From assembly GCA_017608305.1 (NCBI GenBank), contig JAFCGC010000002.1, positions 1-53,268 on the forward strand: DNA of 53,268 nt, read 5' to 3'. The notes beneath the pieces are model-generated. The model made no database searches. It was not told the DNA's origin and saw only the letters and a program-made list of their open reading frames with translations. Origin of the DNA: Candidatus Pacearchaeota archaeon (GTDB lineage Archaea; Nanobdellota; Nanobdellia; Pacearchaeales; GW2011-AR1). Shown piece after piece: positions 45,243 through 53,268 of the stretch (position 1 is the stretch's first letter; each line of letters begins with the position of its first letter). A program made the position numbers and the translations under genes.

Positions 45243-47579
45243 ATGCCACAGCATAATACTAAGCAGGTCGAAGAAAAATGGAGGAATTTTTGGGAAAAAG
45301 AGAAAATCTACAAATTTGATCCTAAATCAGTCTCTGGAACAAAGTCCCAGGACTCATCCTCAAAACGAGAACGAAACAAAAAACCTTTTTCTATAGATAC
45401 TCCTCCCCCTTATGTTTCTGGAACAATGCATATTGGCCATGCATTTTCTTATTCTCAGCAAGATTTTATAGTTAGATTTTACAGAATGTTTACTGGAAAT
45501 GTATTTTATCCTTTTGGAACAGATGATAATGGTTTACCTACAGAAAGATATGTTGAGAAAATAAATAAAATTAAAAGTAAGAGTATGTCTAGGGCTAAGT
45601 TTATTGAGCTTTGTTTAAAAACTCTTAAGAAGATAACTCCTGATTTTATTAATGGGTATAAGGATTTGGGAATAAGCGCAGATTATAATGTTTATTATTC
45701 TACAATTGACAAAAATACTCAAAAAGTTTCTCAAAAAGCATTTATTGATTTATACAATAAAAAACTAGCTTATAAAAAAGAATTTCCTACTATTTGGTGC
45801 CCTGAATGCCAGACAACTATTGCTCAGGCAGAATTAGAAGATAAAGAATTTGAAGGAATTTTTTCAACACTTAAATTTTCTTGTAATGGAAAGAATTTAC
45901 TAATAGCTACTACAAGACCTGAATTACTTGGAGCATGTGTTGCTATTTTTGTTCATCCTGATGATAAGAGATATAAGGGTTTGATTGGGAAATTTGCAAA
46001 AGTTCCTATTTTTGATTATGAAGTTCCAGTCATAGGAGATAAATCAGCTGATCCTGAAAAAGGAACAGGGGCTATGATGGTTTGTAGTTATGGAGATAAA
46101 TATGATGTTGATGCAATTAATAGACATAAATTAAGTCCTAGGATTATTTTTGATAAAAAAGGAATTATTAAACAAGGAGAATACAAAGGATTGAAAATTA
46201 AACAAGCGAGAAAGAAAATACTTGAAGATTTAAAGAAAAATAATTTGATTAAAGAACAAAAAAAGATTTCTCATGTTGTTAATGTTCATGACAAATGTGG
46301 TACAGAAATTGAATTTTTGCCAACAGAACAATGGTTTATTAAAATTTTGGATAATAAAAAAACTTGGATTTCCCAGGGCAAAAAGATTAATTGGTATCCT
46401 AAATACATGTATCAGAGATATGTTAATTGGGTTAATGGTTTAGAATGGGATTGGAGTATTTCAAGGGAAAGACATTTTGGAATCCCTATTCCTGTTTGGT
46501 ATTGCGAAAAATGTAAGGAGATTATTTTGGCCAAAGAAAGTGACTTGCCTGTTGATCCTTTACAAACTAAGAAAATATGTAGCAAGTGTAAGCAAGAGGC
46601 TAAAGGAGAAGAAAAAGTTCTTGATACTTGGGCAACCTCTAGTTTAACTCCTCAAATATCTAGTTCATTAATTAATACGAGGTTTGGTGTTCCTTTTTCT
46701 TTAAGGCCTCAGGCTCATGATATTATTAGGACTTGGGCTTTCTACACAATTGTAAGGAGTTATTTACATGAGAAAAAATTACCTTGGAATAATATAATGA
46801 TTTCGGGCTATACTAAATTAGAAGGACAAAAAATGTCAAAGTCTAAAGGAACAGGTATTGATCCTAAAAAACTTTTACAAGAATATGGGGCAGATGCTTT
46901 GAGATTTTGGGCTGCAGGAGCTAGTTTAGGAAGTGATGTTAATTACCAAGAACAAGATTTAGTTGCCGGTAAAAGATTTATCAATAAGTTGTTTAACGCT
47001 TCTAGATTTGTTTTTATGAATTTAGTTGATTATAAACCAAAAAAGCTTAAATTAATTGAAACAGATAGATTATTTTTATCCAGATTAAATGGTTTGGTTG
47101 ATATATGTACTAAAAGTTTTAAAGAGTATGAATATAGTAAAGTGAAATTAGAAGCAGGGAATTTCTTTTGGAATTGTTTTTGCGCTAATTACTTAGAGCT
47201 TATTAAAAAAAGAGTTTATAATGGGACTAAACAAGAAAAAGAATCTGCTTTTTTTACTTTATATAATTCTTTATTGGTCTTATTGAAATTAATGTCTCCC
47301 ATAATTCCTTTTATTACAGAAGAAATTTATCAAGAACATTTTAGAAAAAATGAAAAATTTAAATCTATTCATGTTTCTAATTGGCCTGGAAAAATAAAAA
47401 TCAAGGAAAATAAAGATGATAAAAAAATCTTTGAGGAATTAATCAGATTTAATAGTTTTGTTTGGAAAAAGAAAAAACAAGCTGGAAAAACACTTAAAGA
47501 TGAAATTTCTGGAATTAAAATTCCTAAACCTCTAGCAAAAATTAAAAAGGATTTAGTAGATACTCATAATATAAAATGA
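45243..47579 (+). CDS. valS: Valine--tRNA ligase
   Basis: PPPYVSGTMHIGHAFSYSQQDFIVRFYRM; KMSKSKGTGIDPKKLLQEYGADALRFW. Confidence 0.93.
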   Translation: MPQHNTKQVEEKWRNFWEKEKIYKFDPKSVSGTKSQDSSSKRERNKKPFSIDTPPPYVSGTMHIGHAFSYSQQDFIVRFYRMFTGNVFYPFGTDDNGLPTERYVEKINKIKSKSMSRAKFIELCLKTLKKITPDFINGYKDLGISADYNVYYSTIDKNTQKVSQKAFIDLYNKKLAYKKEFPTIWCPECQTTIAQAELEDKEFEGIFSTLKFSCNGKNLLIATTRPELLGACVAIFVHPDDKRYKGLIGKFAKVPIFDYEVPVIGDKSADPEKGTGAMMVCSYGDKYDVDAINRHKLSPRIIFDKKGIIKQGEYKGLKIKQARKKILEDLKKNNLIKEQKKISHVVNVHDKCGTEIEFLPTEQWFIKILDNKKTWISQGKKINWYPKYMYQRYVNWVNGLEWDWSISRERHFGIPIPVWYCEKCKEIILAKESDLPVDPLQTKKICSKCKQEAKGEEKVLDTWATSSLTPQISSSLINTRFGVPFSLRPQAHDIIRTWAFYTIVRSYLHEKKLPWNNIMISGYTKLEGQKMSKSKGTGIDPKKLLQEYGADALRFWAAGASLGSDVNYQEQDLVAGKRFINKLFNASRFVFMNLVDYKPKKLKLIETDRLFLSRLNGLVDICTKSFKEYEYSKVKLEAGNFFWNCFCANYLELIKKRVYNGTKQEKESAFFTLYNSLLVLLKLMSPIIPFITEEIYQEHFRKNEKFKSIHVSNWPGKIKIKENKDDKKIFEELIRFNSFVWKKKKQAGKTLKDEISGIKIPKPLAKIKKDLVDTHNIK

Positions 47580-48658
47580 TCACAAAAGATGAACTAGAAG
47601 AGCTTATTGAAGAACTTGAAAATTATAAGGGCAGACATACAGAGCTGATAACTGTTTATATTTCAGAAGGTTATGATGTGAATAGTGTGCAAAAGCAGTT
47701 AGAGGCAGAAAAGAGTACTGCTAAGAACATTAAGTCTACTGCTACAAGGAAAAATGTTATTGATGCTCTTGAAAAGATTATTCGGCATTTAAAGACCTTG
47801 AAAAAAACACCTAAAAATGGGCTGGCTCTTTTTGCTGGAAATGTTTCTAAAACAGAAGGTCAGCAAGATTTACAATTATGGCCTATTGAACCTCCAATGC
47901 CTTTGAAAATTAGAATTTATAGGTGTGATAAAGAATTTGTTTTAGACGCTTTAAGAGAAATGCTTGAAGTTGATGAGATTTTTGCTTTATTGGTTATGGA
48001 TAGAAAAGAAGCAACTATTGGGTTATTAGAGGGAAAAAGAATTGAACTCTTGCATAAAATGACTTCGGGTATTCCGAGTAAGGTGAGGGCGGGTGGTCAA
48101 TCCTCTCAAAGATTTCATAGAATCACAGAGGGATTAACTAAAGATTTTTACAAGAGAATTGCAGAAGAAATGAAAAAAAGTTTTTTTGAAAATAAAAAAC
48201 TTAAGGGAATTTTGGTTGGAGGGCCTATTCCTACAAAAGATGAGTTTTTAGATAATGATTATCTAGCTACAAAACTAAAAGAAAAAGTTTTAGGGAGAAT
48301 TGATTTAGGAGATACAAGCGAGTCTGGATTAAGGGATCTTGTTGAAAAGTCTCAAGATATTTTAGCTTCACAAGAAATTATTCATGAGAAAAAAGTTTTA
48401 GAAAAGTTTTTTGAGACTTTGGGTGAAAATCCTGGAAAAGCGGTTTATGAAGAGACAAATTTAAGAACAGCTTTACAATATGGTGCTGTTGAAACTCTTT
48501 TCTTATCTAAAGAAACAGATAAAAAACTTGCAAAAGAATTAACAAAACTTGCAAAAGATACAGGAGCAAATATCGAAATTATTTCTACAGAAACTACAGA
48601 AGGAGATCAATTTAAAAAACTCTCTGGAATTGGTGCTTTATTGAGGTTTATGGTTTAA
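47576..48658 (+). CDS. prf1: Peptide chain release factor aRF1
   Basis: HTELITVYISEGYDVNSVQKQLEAEKSTAKNIKS; VRAGGQSSQRFHRITEG (GGQ). Confidence 0.96.
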   Translation: MITKDELEELIEELENYKGRHTELITVYISEGYDVNSVQKQLEAEKSTAKNIKSTATRKNVIDALEKIIRHLKTLKKTPKNGLALFAGNVSKTEGQQDLQLWPIEPPMPLKIRIYRCDKEFVLDALREMLEVDEIFALLVMDRKEATIGLLEGKRIELLHKMTSGIPSKVRAGGQSSQRFHRITEGLTKDFYKRIAEEMKKSFFENKKLKGILVGGPIPTKDEFLDNDYLATKLKEKVLGRIDLGDTSESGLRDLVEKSQDILASQEIIHEKKVLEKFFETLGENPGKAVYEETNLRTALQYGAVETLFLSKETDKKLAKELTKLAKDTGANIEIISTETTEGDQFKKLSGIGALLRFMV

Positions 48659-48659
48659 G

Positions 48660-49190
48660 ATGCCAGAGATGACAAGCAAAACTGCTAATGAAATTGATGA
48701 AGGTAAAATTAAAGAAAACATGAAAAAGTTAGAGGCCATATTTTTTGTTTCTGGAAGATTTTTGAATATGCAAGATTTTGTTGCTCTTTCTGACTTAAAT
48801 CCTATTGTTATTCAAGAGGTTTTGGAAAAATTAAAAGAAAAATATGATAAAGAAGATTCTGCATTGCAAATTATTGAAAAATCTGGCATGTGGAAAATGG
48901 ATGTTAGGCCCGAATATTCAGACATTATCAATAAATTGGCTACAGGTAATGCTGAGTTTTCAAAAGGAGAGCAAGAAACTCTAGCAATAATTGCATTTAA
49001 ACACCCTATAAAACAATCTGTTATTATTAAAATAAGAGGGACTAAAGCTTATGACCATATTAAAAAATTTGTTGATTTAGGACTAATAAAGAAGAAAAAA
49101 ATGGGCCATACTTCTGAGTTGAGCCTTAGTGATGAGTTTTATGACTATTTTAATGTACAAGAGTCCAATAATCCTTTTAAAGAGAATTAG
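48660..49190 (+). CDS. scpB: Segregation and condensation protein B
   Basis: LEAIFFVSGRFLNMQDF; FSKGEQETLAIIAFKHPIKQSVIIKIRGTKAYDHIKKFVDLGLI. Confidence 0.9.
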   Translation: MPEMTSKTANEIDEGKIKENMKKLEAIFFVSGRFLNMQDFVALSDLNPIVIQEVLEKLKEKYDKEDSALQIIEKSGMWKMDVRPEYSDIINKLATGNAEFSKGEQETLAIIAFKHPIKQSVIIKIRGTKAYDHIKKFVDLGLIKKKKMGHTSELSLSDEFYDYFNVQESNNPFKEN

Positions 49191-49309
49191 AAAGTTTTTT
49201 TAATTCTTTTTTCTATGAATTTAAATGAGGAAAAATAATTGGGGGTTTTTATTAGTTTTTTTGATCTTGCTTTTTTTATTTTTAATTCCTGTTTTGTCTT
49301 TTCCTAAGA

Positions 49310-49954
49310 ATGAAGAAGCTTGTTTTATCTTTAACTTTTGATGATGGGTTAAATTCCCATTATGAAATTGTTTATCCTTTGCTTAAAGAAAAGAATTTTG
49401 GGGCAACATTTTTTATTGTTGTAGATTTAGAAAAAGACCCTCTTGGTAGAGAATTAATGTCTTCTTCTCAAATCCAAGATCTTGCAAATTCTGGTTTTGA
49501 AATTGGAAGTCATACTGTAACTCATCCTTTTTTGACTCAATTAACTGAGAAAGAAATTGAAGAAGAATTTAAGAAATCAAAACAAATTTTAGAAGACAAT
49601 TATGGTGTTATTGTTAGTTCTGTAGCATTTCCTTATGGAAATTATAATGATAAAGTAATCAATATAGCAAAAAAATATTATTTAACTGGGAGAATTATTT
49701 ATAATCAGAGGCCAGTTGGGTTTTTACTTAATACAGTTGGAATAAACAAAACTAGTGATGTTGATTCTATTTGTAAGTACATGGATGAAGCTAAAGAAAA
49801 AAAATCTTGGGTAATATTGGTTTTTCACGATATTTCTGATTCTCCTGGAGTTTGGGATACTTCTATTGATTCTTTTAAAGAAATTCTGAAATGTGCAGAG
49901 AAAGTAGGTATTCGTGTTGATTCAGTTTCCGGATGTAGAGAAATTATCTCCTAA
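49310..49954 (+). CDS. Polysaccharide deacetylase (NodB-like)
   Basis: LSLTFDDGLNSHYEIVYPLLKEKNFGATFFI; EIGSHTVTHPFLTQL; SVAFPYGNYND. Confidence 0.92.
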   Translation: MKKLVLSLTFDDGLNSHYEIVYPLLKEKNFGATFFIVVDLEKDPLGRELMSSSQIQDLANSGFEIGSHTVTHPFLTQLTEKEIEEEFKKSKQILEDNYGVIVSSVAFPYGNYNDKVINIAKKYYLTGRIIYNQRPVGFLLNTVGINKTSDVDSICKYMDEAKEKKSWVILVFHDISDSPGVWDTSIDSFKEILKCAEKVGIRVDSVSGCREIIS

Positions 49955-50007
49955 ATGCTTAAATATAAGCTTTTTTTCTCAGATTAATCTTTAAAATAGG
50001 AGATAAG

Positions 50008-51243
50008 ATGGTGGAATTTGTTACCGCAGTATATTTGTCTTTAATGTTTATTTCAATATATATGGTTTCTTTTTTTATTATTTTGACAACTCGAAATAGG
50101 AAAAGACTTTTTGCATATCCTAAACCTAATTCGATTTATAGTGTGACTGTGATTGTTCCAGCTTATAATGAAGAAGATAGTATTAAGGAAACAATTGAAA
50201 ATGTTTTTGCTTCAAATTATCCTAAAAATAAATTACAAGTGATTGCAGTAAATGATGGAAGTGTTGATAATACAAAAAAAATAATCAAGGATTTATTAAA
50301 GAAATATAAGAATTTAAAATTATTAGATAAAAAAAATACAGGAAAAGCTGATTCTATTAATCAAGCAATTAAAATTGCAAAAGGAGAGTTAGTTGCTGTT
50401 ACTGATGCTGATAGTTTTCCTTCTAAAGAATCTTTGAAAAAACTCACAGGTTATTTTGACAATCCTTTAATGGCGGCAGTTACTTCTTTTGTTAGTGTTA
50501 GAAATAAAGAGGGAAATTTGTATGGTAAGGTTCAGGCCTTAGAATATATGATTATGGGGTGGAATAGAAAACTCTTGGATTTTATTGATAGTGTTTATGT
50601 GACTAATGGTCCTTTGAGTCTTTATAGGAAAAAATTTGTTTTAGGAGTAGGGGGTTTTGATCCTAAATCTATTACAGAAGATATTGATATTACTTGGAAT
50701 TTGCTTGCGCATGGTTATAAGACTGGAATGTGTTTAGATGCTCGTGTTTCTACTGTTGTTCCAACTAGTTTTAAAAAATGGTTTAGGCAGAGAGTTAGAT
50801 GGGGTATTGGAGGTATTCAGGCTTTAAAGAAATATAAAAAGAAATTTTTGAGAAAAGGTATGTTTGGAAGATTTGTCATGCCTTTTGTTTTGTTGAGTAT
50901 TGTTTTGAGTATTGCGGGTTTTGCATTTTCTAGTTACATTGTTGGAAAATCTATTGCAGCTAGAATTCTAACAATAGGATATTCTATTGCATCTGATATT
51001 TCTCTTTTTCATACACAAGATCTTAATTTAATCCCTTCTGTGATGATTTTTTATTTTATTGTTTTGTTTTTTACTTCTTCAATTTATTATAGATATGTTT
51101 TAACTAAAACAAAATTTTATGATAAGCTTACCTTAGGAAGGTTTTTGAACCTTGCTTTTTATATGTTGGTGTTCCTTGCATTTTACCCAATAATTTGGTA
51201 TGGAACACTATATAGATATTATAAAAAAGATTTTGCATGGTAA
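50008..51243 (+). CDS. Family 2 glycosyltransferase, membrane-bound
   Basis: VIVPAYNEEDSIKETIENVFAS; AVTDADSFPS; ITEDIDITWNLLAHGYKT; RQRVRWGIGG. Confidence 0.93.
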   Translation: MVEFVTAVYLSLMFISIYMVSFFIILTTRNRKRLFAYPKPNSIYSVTVIVPAYNEEDSIKETIENVFASNYPKNKLQVIAVNDGSVDNTKKIIKDLLKKYKNLKLLDKKNTGKADSINQAIKIAKGELVAVTDADSFPSKESLKKLTGYFDNPLMAAVTSFVSVRNKEGNLYGKVQALEYMIMGWNRKLLDFIDSVYVTNGPLSLYRKKFVLGVGGFDPKSITEDIDITWNLLAHGYKTGMCLDARVSTVVPTSFKKWFRQRVRWGIGGIQALKKYKKKFLRKGMFGRFVMPFVLLSIVLSIAGFAFSSYIVGKSIAARILTIGYSIASDISLFHTQDLNLIPSVMIFYFIVLFFTSSIYYRYVLTKTKFYDKLTLGRFLNLAFYMLVFLAFYPIIWYGTLYRYYKKDFAW

Positions 51244-51320
51244 ATGAACCTTTTAGAAACTGGAATTAGAAATTCCGTTAAAGACGTTTTAGAAAAACGC
51301 CTAAAGGTTCCCAAACCAGA

Positions 51321-51995
51321 ATGAGAAAAATAAAAATGACAAATAAGAATAAACATGTATTTTGGCAGGCACTCTTAATAGCTTTGCTTGTTTTTTGGTT
51401 GGGCATTTTAATTGGTATTTATTTTGAAAAATCAAGAGTAGAACAATTACAGGATTTTTATTTTAATATTGAGACAGATATTTTTGATATGGAACTGGCT
51501 TCTGATATTGTTTATGGATTTAATATGGATTGTGATCAAATTGATGATAGGAGCCTTGTTTTTGCTGATAATATTTATTGGCAGGCTAGAAAATTAGAAA
51601 AATATGATAATTCTAATAAAATTACCGCAGAATTAATTTCTCTACATAGGAGATATGATTTATTGAGAACTTTGCTTTGGAAAAAGATAATTGATCATGA
51701 GAATAGTTGCGAGAAAAAAATTAATACAGTTATTTATCTTTATCAATATGACAATCCTTCTTTAACCACTAAAGCGACTCAAGGTACAATGAGTAGCCTT
51801 TTGCTTGATCTTAAGGAAGAATATGGAGACAAAGTTGTTTTAATTCCTATTGCTGTTGATACAGGTGTAGAGTCTTTAGATGTTTTGGGGGATTATTATG
51901 GATTAGATAATTATCCTGTTGTTTTTATAAATGAAAAATATAAATTTGAGACAATTGATTCTTTAGTAGGAGTTAGAGAAGTATTATTAAACTAA
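51321..51995 (+). CDS. Membrane-anchored protein with thioredoxin-like C-terminal region
   Basis: TM segment near N-terminus; YGLDNYPVVFINEKYKFE cis-Pro-like segment; no CXXC. Confidence 0.55.
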   Translation: MRKIKMTNKNKHVFWQALLIALLVFWLGILIGIYFEKSRVEQLQDFYFNIETDIFDMELASDIVYGFNMDCDQIDDRSLVFADNIYWQARKLEKYDNSNKITAELISLHRRYDLLRTLLWKKIIDHENSCEKKINTVIYLYQYDNPSLTTKATQGTMSSLLLDLKEEYGDKVVLIPIAVDTGVESLDVLGDYYGLDNYPVVFINEKYKFETIDSLVGVREVLLN

Positions 51996-52044
51996 TATTT
52001 TGAACAATACAAATATTAAAAAATAGATAAATCTGTATGGTTTT

Positions 52045-52800
52045 ATGGTGGAGGAGTGTTTTAAGTGTGGAATTTCAGAAGAAAAAGTTCGTTTATTTGA
52101 TGCTATTTCTGAAAAAGGAATTGTGAAAATCTGTAAAGAATGTTCTCAGTTAGAAGATATGCCTGTAATTAATAAACCAACAACTTTGCAGCTTAAAGAA
52201 TCTGAAGCTAAAGCACAAAGTAAAAGTGTTTATGAGCGACTATCTAAGATGTCTGGATTTGATCCTAAAAACTATGTTGTAAATAATGGAGGTTTACCCC
52301 AACAAGATGTGAGTTTAAGGGACCTTGTAGATAAGAATTTTGAGAGAGAGGTTAAAGAAAAAATAGAGCCCCGAGAAGATTTAATTCATAATTTTCATTG
52401 GGTTATTATGAGGGCTAGGAGAAGTAAAAAACTTACAAGAGAACAACTTGCAAGAGAAATTGCAGAGGCAGTATCAGCTGTTAAGATGGCTGAACAGGGA
52501 ATCCTTCCTGAAGATGATTATAAATTAATTAATAAATTAGAAGCTTTTTTAGGAATTAAAATCAGAAAAGCTGAAGCTATTCCTCAGCTAGAAGATAAAG
52601 AAAAAGATCTTAGCTTTGATCCTATGGCCACCAAGACCATTACAATTTCTGATCTTAAGAAAATAAAAGAAGAGAAAAATGGGGGGTTGTTTGATAAGTC
52701 TGAAGAAGTGCCTGTTCCTGAAGAAGAATTAGAGATTGAAGATGAAGAAGAGGACCGGTTGTCTGATGAAGAGTTTGATGATTTAATTTGGAAAAAGTAA
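52045..52800 (+). CDS. aMBF1-like zinc-ribbon/HTH transcription factor
   Basis: CFKCGISEEKVRLFDAISEKGIVKICKECS; REDLIHNFHWVIMRARRSKKLTREQLAREIAEAVSAVKMAEQG. Confidence 0.8.
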   Translation: MVEECFKCGISEEKVRLFDAISEKGIVKICKECSQLEDMPVINKPTTLQLKESEAKAQSKSVYERLSKMSGFDPKNYVVNNGGLPQQDVSLRDLVDKNFEREVKEKIEPREDLIHNFHWVIMRARRSKKLTREQLAREIAEAVSAVKMAEQGILPEDDYKLINKLEAFLGIKIRKAEAIPQLEDKEKDLSFDPMATKTITISDLKKIKEEKNGGLFDKSEEVPVPEEELEIEDEEEDRLSDEEFDDLIWKK

Positions 52801-52831
52801 GGTTTATAAATCATGTTAAAGAATTCTTATT

Positions 52832-53095
52832 ATGGAAATTAATGTTTTACAAAACTCAAAAGAAGAAATTGAAATTGGAGTAGGAAGTTTAACAATTGTG
52901 GAGATTCTGAAAGTATATCTTAATAAAGATTCTAGTGTGGTTTTTGCTGCTTGGAAAAGAGACCACCCCACTGAAATGCCTGTGCTTAAAGTTAAGACTA
53001 AAGAAAAAACAGCAAAAAAAGCAGTTAATGATGCTATTAATGCCATTACAAAAGATCTTGATAAAGTTGAAAGTGATTTTAAGAAATTAAAGTAA
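52832..53095 (+). CDS. rpoL: DNA-directed RNA polymerase subunit L (Rpo11)
   Basis: Size and fold-like pattern GVGSLTIVEILKVYLNKDSSVVFAAWKRDHPTEMPVLKVKT. Confidence 0.85.
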   Translation: MEINVLQNSKEEIEIGVGSLTIVEILKVYLNKDSSVVFAAWKRDHPTEMPVLKVKTKEKTAKKAVNDAINAITKDLDKVESDFKKLK

Positions 53096-53231
53096 ATTTT
53101 TCTTATTTGAAATGACACTTGATGATAAAACAATAGATTTATTTGAAAAATTATTTAAATGCTAGCAAGAAATCTGTTTGTTTTAACTGACAGATGAATT
53201 GCGTTATATTTTTAGTTCTTAGAATATTATA

Positions 53232-53255
53232 GAGGTTAGGTTAGATACTAACCTC
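53232..53255 (+). terminator. Perfect 8-bp inverted repeat near window end
   Basis: GAGGTTAG-GTTAGATA-CTAACCTC; role unclear because the window ends. Confidence 0.35.
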
Positions 53256-53268
53256 TTTGAAAGTCCTA

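Overview
AT-rich archaeal chromosomal window. Gene content (GatDE, archaeal AspRS/AsnRS, TBP, MCM, aIF1A, aIF2-beta, L15e, RpoL, NAC, Sec61-beta, aRF1, intron-bearing tRNA-Asn, leaderless-looking promoters, many small ORFs) fits a reduced-genome DPANN archaeon; a Woesearchaeota/Pacearchaeota-like lineage is inference only. Most of it is dense housekeeping gene content. No rRNA and no CRISPR array were seen. Main points of interest: (1) two copies of a similar structured 5' leader, upstream of an HtrA-like protease and of rubrerythrin, each with a stem, a possible loop-to-downstream pseudoknot and a hairpin covering the Shine-Dalgarno sequence (riboswitch-like); (2) an in-frame 45-aa chimeric ORF joining the first codons of the metallophosphoesterase gene to the last 38 codons of asnS, in a cluster of three nucleotidyltransferase-fold genes; (3) a degraded or recoded oxidative-stress locus: rubrerythrin with TAG replacing the expected Gln of ESQARNRY, a desulfoferrodoxin frame with no start codon, and a neighbouring ORF split in a poly-A run; (4) a GatE that appears to lack its AspRS-like GAD insertion; (5) a duplicated 5' tRNA-Ile fragment beside the intact tRNA-Ile; (6) a LAGLIDADG endonuclease ORF interrupted by TAG and ending inside tRNA-Arg; (7) a UbiA-family membrane protein split by two homopolymer frameshifts. 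All calls were made by reading the sequence; no searches or folding programs were run.
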